The position numbers and the translations under genes were made by a program. The notes under the pieces were generated by a model that was not told the origin of the DNA, made no database searches, and was given only the letters and a program-made list of their open reading frames with translations. Below are positions 7,677-15,248 of a DNA stretch of 64,000 nucleotides, one piece after another; the first letter of the stretch is position 1; each line of letters opens with the position of its first letter. Origin of the DNA: Oscillospiraceae bacterium (GTDB lineage: Bacteria > Bacillota > Clostridia > Oscillospirales > Ruminococcaceae); NCBI GenBank assembly GCA_016298065.1, contig JAEDDN010000002.1, positions 124,001 to 188,000 of the forward strand, in the 5' to 3' direction.

Positions 7677-8213
7677 CTATTTAAAAAACAATGGTAATTT
7701 TTCAAGGAACACTATATCGTCTCTGTCGGCAGCGTCACCCTCCGCCAAAACAGCCGCCTTAGCGACAATATTGCCGTTTGATTTTTTCACTAACTCCTCG
7801 AGTACCTTTAAAGACTCGCCCGTACTGATAACGTCGTCGGCAATAACCACTCTCTTGCCCTCAAGGCTATGCATATCCTCACTGCTTAAATAAAGCGTCT
7901 GCATTTTTTCGGTAGTTATCGACTTAACCTCTATGCCTATCGGGTCTGTCATATATAGTTTTATCCCTTTTCGTGCTACAATATACTTTTTACCGCTTTG
8001 TCTTGCCATTTCGTAAGCAAGCGGTATTCCCTTTGATTCAGCGGTGATTATAACATCAAATTCAGGCAGCTTTTTTAAAAGCTCAGTAGCACTCGCAACG
8101 GTTACCTCAACATCGGAAAACATAACAAATCCCGCTATGTCAAGCTTATCGTTAACTGCGCAAATTGGTAAATGTCTTTCACAACCTGCGACAGTCATTT
8201 TATAAAATTCCAT
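7677..8213 (-). CDS. Adenine-phosphoribosyltransferase-like protein
   Basis: A 178-residue type I phosphoribosyltransferase. The PRPP-binding motif RVVIADDVISTGES is clear near residues 120-133, and DVIITAESKGIPLAYEMARQ resembles the equivalent APRT strand-loop. The Tyr- and Lys-rich segment KKYIVARKGIKLYM precedes the flexible loop. True Apt usually has a shorter N-terminal region, and this sequence opens MEFYKMTVAGCERHLPI, so it is better called APRT-like: purine or xanthine salvage is possible. A 12-bp palindrome lies about 30 bases upstream. Confidence 0.8.
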   Translation of the reverse strand: MEFYKMTVAGCERHLPICAVNDKLDIAGFVMFSDVEVTVASATELLKKLPEFDVIITAESKGIPLAYEMARQSGKKYIVARKGIKLYMTDPIGIEVKSITTEKMQTLYLSSEDMHSLEGKRVVIADDVISTGESLKVLEELVKKSNGNIVAKAAVLAEGDAADRDDIVFLEKLPLFFK

Positions 8214-8243
8214 ACTTATTATCCCCTTTTTTACTGCTTTTAT

Positions 8244-8273
8244 AATATGTAAAGCATTTTAGCTTTACATATT
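8244..8273. promoter_or_regulatory. Perfect 12-bp inverted repeat before the phosphoribosyltransferase gene
   Basis: AATATGTAAAGC and GCTTTACATATT flank a 6-base spacer. It is not followed by a T run in the direction of the gene, so it is more likely an operator or an mRNA 5' hairpin than a terminator. The remaining gap up to 8375 holds a second small hairpin (GAAAGTG/CACTTTC near 8292-8315) and no gene. Confidence 0.4.
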
Positions 8274-8375
8274 ATTTTAAATGCCGTTTTATAAGAAAGT
8301 GGCAATTTTTGCACTTTCGGTCGGTCAAATTATATCATACTCCGATATTACAGGTCAATAGCTTACTCTCATAAA

Positions 8376-8405
8376 AAATCCTCCGCTTAACAAGGCGGAG
8401 GATTT
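8376..8405 (-). terminator. Terminator of the rpsB-tsf operon
   Basis: ATCCTCCGC (8378-8386) pairs with GCGGAGGAT (8395-8403). On the minus strand the hairpin is followed by a run of six T, a standard rho-independent terminator just after tsf. Confidence 0.9.
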
Positions 8406-8430
8406 AACTTAAAGTTTAATTTTTATAAAA

Positions 8431-9339
8431 TTACTTCATCATACTTGCTACTTCATCAGCGAAATTGTCTTCTCTCTTTTCCAAGCCCTCGCCCTTTTCA
8501 AAGCGAACGAAGGAAACGATTTCGATTTTTCCGCCTAAAGCATTAGCTGTATCTTTAGCATATTGAGCTACAGAGATGTCGCCGTTTTTGATAAACGGTT
8601 GCTCAACAAGGCAAACTTCCTTATAATACTTATTGATTCTTCCGAATACCATCTTTTCAGCGATATTTTGAGGTTTGCCCTCGTTAATAGCCTGTGCCAT
8701 AAGGATTTCTTTTTCCTTTTCAATGGTCTCGGCAGGAATTTCTTCCTTATGTGTAAACTGCGGTACTGCAGCGGCAATCTGCATAGCTATATCCTTAGCG
8801 AAATCTACAAATCCGTCTTTGTCGGCTACGTCGGTGTCAAACTTAACCATAACGCCGATTCTTCCGCCACCGTGAACATAAGAGATTAAATCGCCCTCTA
8901 AGCGAACAAAACGACGGATTTTCATATTTTCGCCGATTGTTAAGATTTGCTCTCTCAATGCTTCTGCAACGGTTTGTTGAGTACCGATATATGAAGCGTT
9001 TTCCAAAGCTTCAACGTCAGCAGGATTTACATCAATAATTGTCTTTGCAACATTGTTTACAAAGGTAACGAACTGTTCGTTCTTTGCAACGAAGTCTGTT
9101 TCAGCGTTAACTTCAAGTACAACGCCTACTTTCTTAGCTTCATCAACTACAGAAACAACCAAGCCCTCTGCGGCAATTCTGCCGGCCTTTTTGGTTGCGG
9201 CTGCAAGTCCTTTTTCTCTTAAAATTTCAATAGCTTTATCCATATCGCCGTCAGCGTCTGTAAGTGCTTTTTTACAGTCCATCATACCGCAGCCGGTTTT
9301 TTCACGCAAGTCTTTTACATCTTTAGCAGTAAATGCCAT
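8431..9339 (-). CDS. tsf: Translation elongation factor Ts
   Basis: Nucleotide exchange factor for EF-Tu. The 302-residue protein begins MAFTAKDVKDLREKTGCGMMDCKKAL, typical of the N-terminal UBA-like domain, and carries the key motif ETDFVAKN near residues 80-87 that inserts into EF-Tu. The dimerisation and C-terminal subdomains are complete. It follows rpsB as in nearly all bacteria, separated by 65 bases that hold a hairpin. Confidence 0.97.
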   Translation of the reverse strand: MAFTAKDVKDLREKTGCGMMDCKKALTDADGDMDKAIEILREKGLAAATKKAGRIAAEGLVVSVVDEAKKVGVVLEVNAETDFVAKNEQFVTFVNNVAKTIIDVNPADVEALENASYIGTQQTVAEALREQILTIGENMKIRRFVRLEGDLISYVHGGGRIGVMVKFDTDVADKDGFVDFAKDIAMQIAAAVPQFTHKEEIPAETIEKEKEILMAQAINEGKPQNIAEKMVFGRINKYYKEVCLVEQPFIKNGDISVAQYAKDTANALGGKIEIVSFVRFEKGEGLEKREDNFADEVASMMK

Positions 9340-9361
9340 AACAAATTCCTCCTATTTTTTC

Positions 9362-9391
9362 AAAAATGCCCTCACATAGCAAGGGCATTTT
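9362..9391 (-). terminator. Intercistronic hairpin between rpsB and tsf
   Basis: AAATGCCCT (9364-9372) and AGGGCATTT (9382-9390) form a 9-bp stem followed on the minus strand by a T run. It may partly terminate or process the message and so set the S2 to EF-Ts ratio. Confidence 0.7.
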
Positions 9392-9404
9392 AATAATTAT
9401 TTTA

Positions 9405-10166
9405 TTAAGCTTCTTCTACAGTTTCGCTTTCCTCTGTAGCTACTTCTTCGTTAGCTTCTTCGGTGCTGTTTTCTTCGAGCTGCTCGCCCTGTTTAGCTTC
9501 CAAAACTGCGTCAGCCATAGCGCCTGCCAAAAGCTTAACTGCTCTTATTGCGTCGTCGTTACCCGGAATAACGTAATCAACGTCGTCAGGGTCACAGTTT
9601 GTATCAACGATAGCAACAATCGGAATACCTAAGTTTTTAGCTTCTGCAACAGCAATCTTTTCTTTTCTTGGGTCAACTATGAACAATGCACCCGGCAATT
9701 TGTCCATATTCTTGATACCGCCCATGAATTTTTCGAGCTTTTCTATCTCTAATTCAAGCTTGATTACTTCTTTTTTAGGCAACAAATCAAAAGTGCCGTC
9801 TTCCTGCATAGTTCTTAACTGCTCTAATCTTTTGATTCTTTGCTTGATGGTTTTGAAGTTTGTGAGCATACCGCCGAGCCATCTTGCGTTAACATAGTGC
9901 ATACCGCATCTTAAAGCTTCTTCTTTAATAGAATCAGCGGCCTGCTTCTTTGTGCCGACAAATACGATTTCGCCACCGTCAGCTACTACGTCACGAACAA
10001 AGGTATATGCCTCGTCTAATTTTTTAACTGTCTTCTGTAAGTCGATGATGTAGATACCGTTACGTTCCGTAAAAATGTATTCTGCCATCTTCGGATTCCA
10101 TCTTCTTGTCTGGTGACCAAAGTGTACACCTGCTTCAAGAAGCTGTTTCATTGAAACTACTGCCAT
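9405..10166 (-). CDS. rpsB: 30S ribosomal protein S2
   Basis: Small-subunit protein that binds late and is needed for S1 or mRNA docking. At 253 residues it is of normal size, with MKQLLEAGVHFGHQTRRWNPKM at the start, GTKKQAADSIKEEA in the centre and PGALFIVDPRKEKIA with IPVVAIVDTNCDP-like sequence (here IPIVAIVDTNCDPDDVDYVIPGNDDAIRA split across the domain) after it. The C-terminal tail is acidic (EENSTEEANEEVATEE). A strong GGAGGT ribosome binding site precedes the ATG, and a folded leader lies upstream. Confidence 0.97.
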   Translation of the reverse strand: MAVVSMKQLLEAGVHFGHQTRRWNPKMAEYIFTERNGIYIIDLQKTVKKLDEAYTFVRDVVADGGEIVFVGTKKQAADSIKEEALRCGMHYVNARWLGGMLTNFKTIKQRIKRLEQLRTMQEDGTFDLLPKKEVIKLELEIEKLEKFMGGIKNMDKLPGALFIVDPRKEKIAVAEAKNLGIPIVAIVDTNCDPDDVDYVIPGNDDAIRAVKLLAGAMADAVLEAKQGEQLEENSTEEANEEVATEESETVEEA

Positions 10167-10199
10167 GGTAGTTACCTCCTGTTTTGGTTAATTTTCCTC

Positions 10200-10262
10200 C
10201 GCTGTAATGTGTTTTAGGCAACCTCAAAAGCTTAAGGCACCGAGCCTAAAATTACCACAGCG
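10200..10262 (-). promoter_or_regulatory. Probable ribosomal protein S2 autoregulatory leader
   Basis: On the minus strand CGCTGTGGTAATTTTAGGC and GCCTAAAACACATTACAGCG form a long interrupted stem: CGCTGT with ACAGCG, GTAAT with ATTAC, and TAGGC with GCCTA. The fold ends just before the ribosome binding site region of rpsB. Ribosomal proteins often repress their own operons through such leaders. The class is inferred from position. Confidence 0.5.
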
Positions 10263-10329
10263 TGCGTAATGCATATAACATTATACTATGGTTTTTAAAA
10301 TAATGCAAGATATTTTTTAAAAAAATTCA

Positions 10330-11055
10330 TTATTCCTGTTCCCAGTTATGAAATACGTTCTGAACGTCGTCATTATCCTCTAAGCTGTCGAGCAAAAGAT
10401 TCATCTTTCTTATATGCTCCTCATCGGTTAAGGTGGTGTATGTATCAGGCACCTGCTCAACCTCTGCGGAGATTATTGTATAGCCCTTTGACTCAAAAAA
10501 TTCTCTTACTCTGCTGCATTCGTTAGGCTCTGTTTCGATTTCTACAGCTTCTTCGCCGAAATCAAAATCGTCTACGCCTGCGTCCATACAATCCTCCATA
10601 ACCTTTTCTTCGTCAAGGTCATTGTTTTCGAGCACTATAATACCCTTTTTGGTAAACATATAGGATACGCAACCGGAAGTACCCAAGTTTCCGCCGAATT
10701 TATCAAAGTAGTGTCTTACCTCGCCTGCAGTTCTGTTGCGGTTGTCGGTAAGCGCTTCGACGATAACGGCTACTCCGTTCGGACCGTAACCCTCGTAAAC
10801 TATATTTTCATAGTTATTTTTATCGCTGTCGCCTGCAGCCTTTTTAATAATTCTTTCAATATTATCGTTAGGTACGTTGTTTGCCTTTGCTTTGGATATT
10901 AAATCCCTGAGCTTTGAGTTGCTGGCAGGATCTGCGCCGCCCTCTTTTATAACTACAATCATTTCTCTGCCGATTTTGGTAAACACCTTGGCTCTCTGGG
11001 CATCGGTCTTTTCCTTCTTATGCTGAATGTTTTTCCATTTTGAATGTCCCGACAT
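10330..11055 (-). CDS. yebC: YebC/PmpR-family protein
   Basis: About 241 residues starting MSGHSKWKNIQHKK, the universal beginning of this family. The start at 11055 has AAAGGTGATACAG before it, whereas an upstream GTG at 11064 overlaps that site. The family was long called transcriptional regulators, and recent work links members to translation of proline-rich stretches. The motif GYGPNGVAVIVEALTDNRNRT and the acidic C-terminal third are typical. It stands alone between rpsB and the divergent lipoprotein gene. Confidence 0.95.
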   Translation of the reverse strand: MSGHSKWKNIQHKKEKTDAQRAKVFTKIGREMIVVIKEGGADPASNSKLRDLISKAKANNVPNDNIERIIKKAAGDSDKNNYENIVYEGYGPNGVAVIVEALTDNRNRTAGEVRHYFDKFGGNLGTSGCVSYMFTKKGIIVLENNDLDEEKVMEDCMDAGVDDFDFGEEAVEIETEPNECSRVREFFESKGYTIISAEVEQVPDTYTTLTDEEHIRKMNLLLDSLEDNDDVQNVFHNWEQE

Positions 11056-11224
11056 CTGTATCACCTTTCATTTTTATATATCCTTTAGATTATATACTAC
11101 TTGAATAAACTTTTCAAGTAATTATAAATAACTATGTCCGAGCTTTTGTTTCTGCCTTAATGCAAAATACAACCCAAGGGTATTTTTACATATTATAAAA
11201 TCGACTTAATTCTCTAAAAAAATC

Positions 11225-11253
11225 GTGACAAAATATTTGTTTTGTGTTATTAT
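11225..11253 (+). promoter_or_regulatory. Putative sigma-A promoter of the 11492 lipoprotein gene
   Basis: GTGACA (11225-11230), a 17-base spacer and TATTAT (11248-11253). It predicts a leader of about 230 bases before the lipoprotein start, containing a small inverted repeat (AGTGTGAA/TTCACACT near 11324-11340) and the repeated element. Confidence 0.5.
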
Positions 11254-11344
11254 GAATATAAATTGTAATATAAATTTTTTGATTTAATTTATAAATTAAA
11301 GTTATAAATACGGAGGCTTTTAGTGTGAAAATTCACACTAAATA

Positions 11345-11491
11345 GATTATATTGCCCGCTCATGTTTGTCGCTAGCGAGGCAACGAGCGATGGCGATCAT
11401 TTATGCTTAACGCCTTGTCTGCCCTGCAAGGCAAAGGATAGGTGTGAATTATAATGAACTATTTGTGGGCAGAAAGGCTATGGGAATTATT
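11345..11491 (+). promoter_or_regulatory. Structured leader, copy B of the glmM leader element
   Basis: This is the second copy of the element found before glmM. The hairpin GCCTTG (11412-11417) with CAAGGC (11427-11432) carries TCTGCCC in its loop (11418-11424), and its exact complement GGGCAGA lies at 11467-11473, 18 bases before the ATG as in copy A. The 5' part contains GTCGCTAGCGA and ACGAGCGA. Differences from copy A fall mostly outside the pairing segments. The role is unknown; control of translation by masking the adjacent AAAGG is my inference. Confidence 0.6.
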
Positions 11492-12022
11492 ATGAAAAAA
11501 CTCTTTATCTCAATAGTCGCGATAACACTTTTGAGTCTACTGTTTGTCGGATGTGCAAAAAATCCTTTGGATTATGTTAAGAATCCGAATTTTTTAAATA
11601 CAAGCAGTAGTGAAGCAACCTCTTCCGAAGCTCAAGAGTCAGATAAAGCCGATAACTCGGAGTCAGATGCTTCAGAGAGTGATTTAAATTCTTACTCTTA
11701 TTCACGCCCAAGCTCAAACGACAAATATGACCTTGATACATTTGAAATAAGAGTCTCGGACATATCCTCAAAGGTAAATACCGTTATACCTGACAGCTTA
11801 TATGATAAACAATTAGTACAGGTAGCCGAACTCGAAACCGAAATAGGCTCAATCGACAGAGATCTTGAAAGCTGTGCCGATAACGTTTATGCAGATTACA
11901 AAAAAGGATTACTTTCTTATACGGAATACCAAAATACAACCGACTCGATTACCGATATGCAAACTACGCTTAACGAGCTTAAACAAGTAATTGATTTTAA
12001 GTTTGACGTATCGTTGCCGTAA
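11492..12022 (+). CDS. Small Ser-rich lipoprotein of unknown function
   Basis: A 176-residue exported protein. The chosen ATG at 11492 gives a clean lipoprotein signal: MKK, a hydrophobic stretch and the lipobox LFVGC with Cys21. An upstream in-frame ATG at 11444 lies inside the structured leader and would spoil the signal. A low-complexity linker (SSSEATSSEAQESDKADNS) follows, and the C-terminal half is probably helical (LDTFEIRVSDISSKVNTVI, then an acidic helix). I do not recognise the domain. Its leader is shared with glmM, which hints at a cell-envelope or amino-sugar link. Confidence 0.8.
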   Translation: MKKLFISIVAITLLSLLFVGCAKNPLDYVKNPNFLNTSSSEATSSEAQESDKADNSESDASESDLNSYSYSRPSSNDKYDLDTFEIRVSDISSKVNTVIPDSLYDKQLVQVAELETEIGSIDRDLESCADNVYADYKKGLLSYTEYQNTTDSITDMQTTLNELKQVIDFKFDVSLP

Positions 12023-12060
12023 ATTTAAATACTTGTTATTTTACATAGCTTATATGCCCT

Positions 12061-12105
12061 GTCTTGCAAAGTATTTTAATATGTGTTATATTTACTTTGT
12101 AAGAC
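12061..12105 (+). terminator. Long hairpin after the lipoprotein gene
   Basis: GTCTTGCAAAGTA (12061-12073) pairs with TACTTTGTAAGAC (12093-12105) through 13 pairs, one of them G-T, with a 19-base loop. The T run after it is weak, so it may be a terminator or a processing hairpin just ahead of the riboswitch transcript. Confidence 0.5.
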
Positions 12106-12127
12106 AATTTAATATTTGCTATAAGTG

Positions 12128-12311
12128 AAAATACGGTTTGAAAGGCTTTTGCCCAAGTAAATTAAAAGGGAATTCGGTCAGAATCCGAAGCAACCGCCAT
12201 TACTGTATTTGACGATTTTAAAGATATATGCCATTGGATTTTATCTGAGAAGGCTTCTTTAATTAAACGTATGTCGTTTTAAGTCATAAGTCAGGAGACC
12301 TGCCGTATTTT
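12128..12311 (+). promoter_or_regulatory. Cobalamin (vitamin B12) riboswitch
   Basis: Closing stem AAAATACGG (12128-12136) with CCGTATTTT (12303-12311). Inside lie the class hallmarks in the right order: AAAAGGGAA, TCGGTCAGAATCCG, GCAACCGCCATTACTGT, a TGCCATTGGA segment, GAGAAGGC, and AGTCAGGAGACCTGCC near the 3' end. These are the conserved parts of the B12-box aptamer. The downstream region contains GCTTGGGC, able to pair with GCCCAAG at 12151-12157, and a strong terminator, so off-control by premature termination when B12 is plentiful is expected. Confidence 0.93.
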
Positions 12312-12372
12312 TATAGGTTTTTCACAGCTTGGGCGATGAAGAGGTGCAACCGATTTTATAAGCTTTTTGTAT

Positions 12373-12400
12373 TTGCGCTTAATTTTTTGTTTAAGCGTTT
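12373..12400 (+). other. Hairpin in the riboswitch expression platform
   Basis: CGCTTAA and TTAAGCG pair around TTTTTTG, followed by TTTTAAG. It may take part in switching between readthrough and termination together with the stronger terminator at 12441. Confidence 0.4.
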
Positions 12401-12440
12401 TAAGCATTATCTTAAATACAAATATATGATAAGATCTGTT

Positions 12441-12483
12441 GTGTCTTCTTGTTTTTAACAAGAAGACACTTTTGTTTTCTTTT
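12441..12483 (+). terminator. Riboswitch-controlled terminator
   Basis: GTGTCTTCTTGTT (12441-12453) and AACAAGAAGACAC (12457-12469) form a perfect 13-bp stem with a 3-base loop, followed by a T-rich tract. It lies between the cobalamin aptamer and the first gene it controls, 65 bases ahead of the ATG. Confidence 0.93.
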
Positions 12484-12548
12484 ATGCTTTTTGAGTTTTA
12501 AAAGCCTAATTAGCCGATATTAAAAATACAAAAAAAGAGGTAGCAAAA

Positions 12549-14450
12549 ATGAAAACCATGTCAAAACGCATTTTCCCCCTTCTAATTTCGGCCATAATGG
12601 TTATTGCAATGATACCGTATACCGTATTTGCCGACAGTACCGCAAGCGGTACCTTTACCCTTGCCGGCGATACTGCTCACGGCTCGGGCGAGCACTACGC
12701 ATATTCGGTATGGATAGATAACGCCGATTTCACCGTAGCCGAAGGCACTACGGTACAGGAGCTGTTTGAGGATATACTATCCCAAAACGGCTACACCTAT
12801 AACATTATAAACAGCGCTTACGGCGCATACCTTGACAGCGTAACCTCTCCCGGCGGCTGCACATTGGCAAGCGGTACAAACGGCTCGGGCAGCGGTTGGA
12901 TGTTCTCGGTAAACGGTGTGTTCCCTGCTTATTCGGCAGATACCTGCACTATAGCAGAGGGCGACGAGATATTATTCTTTTATATTGACGATTACTTCAC
13001 CGACACAAGATTTGACTCTAATTACAACGTAGTAAGCTCTACAGACGTTTCCCTGCCCGACTATACAGCCGAATGGGGTAACTACAGAGGAACTGACTCT
13101 ACAGATACCGTTTCCTCTAAAACCCCGAGAAACGAAGAAGAAGCATTAAAAAAGTGGAGCTACTCATTAAGAGCCCCTGACGACTGGTTTATAAATGTGT
13201 CGGATCCTCTTATTGTTAATGACAACATATACATTGCCGCAGGAAACGAGCTTTTAATAATAAGTAAAGACGGCGAGCTTTTAAACAAAACTACCCTTGC
13301 AGATTCTATAGACTATACTTCACGTCCTATTTACGTTGACGGACGCATAATAGTGCCTCTGCACGCAGGTAAGCTTCAGGCTTTAGCGGCAGATACACTT
13401 TTAACCTTATGGGTAACCCCCGAAATCGTTACCTATGATGAAAGCTCAAATCCTCAGGACCATCAGTCACTATCTACGTTAACATATTCGGACGGCTATG
13501 TTTATACAGGTACTGCTTACGCAGACTGGTCTACAAGCTATCGTGGCGTTTTTGAGTGCATTGAAGTAGCAACAGGTAATGTAGTATGGCAGTATGACCA
13601 CCTTAATGCAGGATTTTACTGGAGCGGTTGTGTCGCAGTAAACGGAGCTGTTGTTTTTGCGGGTGACGACGGTATGCTTTTATCGCTTAATGCAAAAACG
13701 GGCGACGTTTTAGACAGCTTAAGTTTAGGCGCACCTGTTCGCAGTACGGCAGTTTTAAGCGAAAGTCAGGTATTTGTCGTTTCCAATGACGGCACCTTAC
13801 ATAAGATAAACGTTTTATCCGACGGTACCTTCGGCGATGAGTCAAGCGTAAACTTTGCAAGCTCCTCTACCTGTGCCCCTACTATATATGACGGGAAAGC
13901 CATTGTCGGCGGTTCCTTAGGCGAAGCAGGAAACTGGGCAGGCGTAATCTGTGTAATAGATATAAACGAAATGGACGCTATAAAAAGCGTTTCTGCGCCT
14001 GCCGATGTAAAATCCTGTCCGCTTGTAAGCACGGGCTTCGGCGATGATGTATACGTTTATTTTACTTCAAACACTACTCCGGGCGGTATCTACAGCTTTA
14101 ATATAAACGATTCGTCAGATACGCCGACAGCAATTTTCACCCCTACAGATGATGAAGCAAACTATTGTCTTTCAAGCATTATCGCAGACTCTGACGGTAC
14201 TCTTTATTACACAAACGACAGCGGCAGGCTATTTGCAATAAAAGCGGTGATTACAGAAGATGAAGAAGAAACCGTAGAGAAGGAAACTGCCAAAACACCT
14301 GCCGAAAACACTCCAAGCGCTGCATCTCAAACTATTTCACAAAGCCCCGCCACCGCAGACAACGATATATATTACTGCGCTTTAATTTTAACGGTTTCCC
14401 TTGCAGGCTTTACAGTACTTATTTTAGTTAAAAAGGCTAAAGAAAAATAA
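12549..14450 (+). CDS. Surface protein with DUF4430 domain and PQQ-like beta-propeller
   Basis: A 633-residue exported protein, first gene behind the B12 riboswitch. Signal peptide: residues 1-28, with likely cleavage after TVFA. A DUF4430 domain (about 45-160) contains GTTVQELFEDILSQNGY and GSGWMFSVNG. This fold resembles the C-terminal cobalamin-binding domain of transcobalamin and intrinsic factor. A beta-propeller of PQQ-like repeats follows (NIYIAAGNELLIISKDGELL, GGDDGMLLSLNAKTGDV-type strands). The C-terminal end has a Thr/Ala/Pro linker, the sequence SPATAD, a membrane segment and KKAKEK, like a wall- or membrane-anchor. I infer capture of cobalamin or corrinoids at the cell surface for the ECF transporter encoded next. 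Confidence 0.85.
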   Translation: MKTMSKRIFPLLISAIMVIAMIPYTVFADSTASGTFTLAGDTAHGSGEHYAYSVWIDNADFTVAEGTTVQELFEDILSQNGYTYNIINSAYGAYLDSVTSPGGCTLASGTNGSGSGWMFSVNGVFPAYSADTCTIAEGDEILFFYIDDYFTDTRFDSNYNVVSSTDVSLPDYTAEWGNYRGTDSTDTVSSKTPRNEEEALKKWSYSLRAPDDWFINVSDPLIVNDNIYIAAGNELLIISKDGELLNKTTLADSIDYTSRPIYVDGRIIVPLHAGKLQALAADTLLTLWVTPEIVTYDESSNPQDHQSLSTLTYSDGYVYTGTAYADWSTSYRGVFECIEVATGNVVWQYDHLNAGFYWSGCVAVNGAVVFAGDDGMLLSLNAKTGDVLDSLSLGAPVRSTAVLSESQVFVVSNDGTLHKINVLSDGTFGDESSVNFASSSTCAPTIYDGKAIVGGSLGEAGNWAGVICVIDINEMDAIKSVSAPADVKSCPLVSTGFGDDVYVYFTSNTTPGGIYSFNINDSSDTPTAIFTPTDDEANYCLSSIIADSDGTLYYTNDSGRLFAIKAVITEDEEETVEKETAKTPAENTPSAASQTISQSPATADNDIYYCALILTVSLAGFTVLILVKKAKEK

Positions 14451-14470
14451 ATTTTAATTTGGAGATTATT

Positions 14471-15247
14471 ATGGAAAAAATATCAGCTTTTTTGCTTGCG
14501 GTAGTTTTATTTCTTTCAATATTATCGGGCTGTAGCACAGATAAAGATAAAACCGACAAGGAAGCTTTATTCTCAACCGCTTCCTATGAAGAAGTTTTAT
14601 CCGATACCGACAGCGATGTAAAAAGCGACGATGAAAATATATCTTCTTCGCAAGACGAAAACAGTACAGAAAGTGTAGTTATAAGCGAAAGTCATACCGA
14701 CAGTATTGCTTCGTCTAAAACAGATATAAATAGCAAAAAAGCTGATATAGCCTCAAAAAGTACTGCTCAAAGCAGTCCTACTTCACAAGGTGGCAGTTCT
14801 TCGTCTAAATCCTCTACTTCCGAGCAAAGCAAAAGTGTCAGTAAGTCAACCGATAAGACAAGCTCACAGGCCGATACCGATAAAAGCACCATCACGGTAT
14901 ATATGTCGGTTAACTGTCAAAAGGCTATAGAAAAAAATAATGAGATTGCCTTAGCCATTGCTCCCGACGGCGTAATACTTAACAAAAAGAGCTTTAGCTT
15001 AAATAAGGGGGCCAGCGTTTACGACCTGTTAAAAGAAAGCGATCTTATTATCGGCGCTAAAGGCACAGCTATGGGATATTACGTTTATTCCATACAGTCG
15101 CTTGCCGAAAAGGCTTGCGGAGCAAAAAGCGGCTGGATTTACAGCGTAAACGGTACCGTACCGTCAAAAAGCTGTAGCAATTACACCCTAAAGGACAACG
15201 ACGTTGTGTGCTGGCAGTATACCTGCGACAACGGGAATGATTTATAA
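14471..15247 (+). CDS. DUF4430-domain lipoprotein, probable cobalamin-binding
   Basis: A 258-residue lipoprotein. The ATG at 14471 follows GGAGATTATT. A TTG 12 bases upstream is less likely. Lipobox ILSGC has Cys21. Residues 30-135 are a long Ser/Lys/Thr/Asp-rich tether. Residues 140-258 form a DUF4430 domain with GASVYDLLKESDLIIG and KSGWIYSVNG, parallel to the GSGWMFSVNG of the gene before it. It lies 20 bases after that gene and just before the EcfT gene. Being membrane-tethered, it could pass ligand from the surface protein to the ECF S component. The ligand is inferred from riboswitch and fold family, not shown. Confidence 0.85.
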   Translation: MEKISAFLLAVVLFLSILSGCSTDKDKTDKEALFSTASYEEVLSDTDSDVKSDDENISSSQDENSTESVVISESHTDSIASSKTDINSKKADIASKSTAQSSPTSQGGSSSSKSSTSEQSKSVSKSTDKTSSQADTDKSTITVYMSVNCQKAIEKNNEIALAIAPDGVILNKKSFSLNKGASVYDLLKESDLIIGAKGTAMGYYVYSIQSLAEKACGAKSGWIYSVNGTVPSKSCSNYTLKDNDVVCWQYTCDNGNDL

Positions 15248-15248
15248 T

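Noticed and set aside
11444..12022. Longer lipoprotein starting at ATG 11444
   Set aside because: That start lies in the structured leader and adds 16 residues before a perfect lipoprotein signal. ATG 11492 matches the glmM leader spacing.
12327..12360. GGGCGATGAAGAGGTGCAA resembling the start of a lysine-type or other aptamer
   Set aside because: The further conserved lysine-aptamer blocks are missing downstream. It is better read as the cobalamin riboswitch expression platform.
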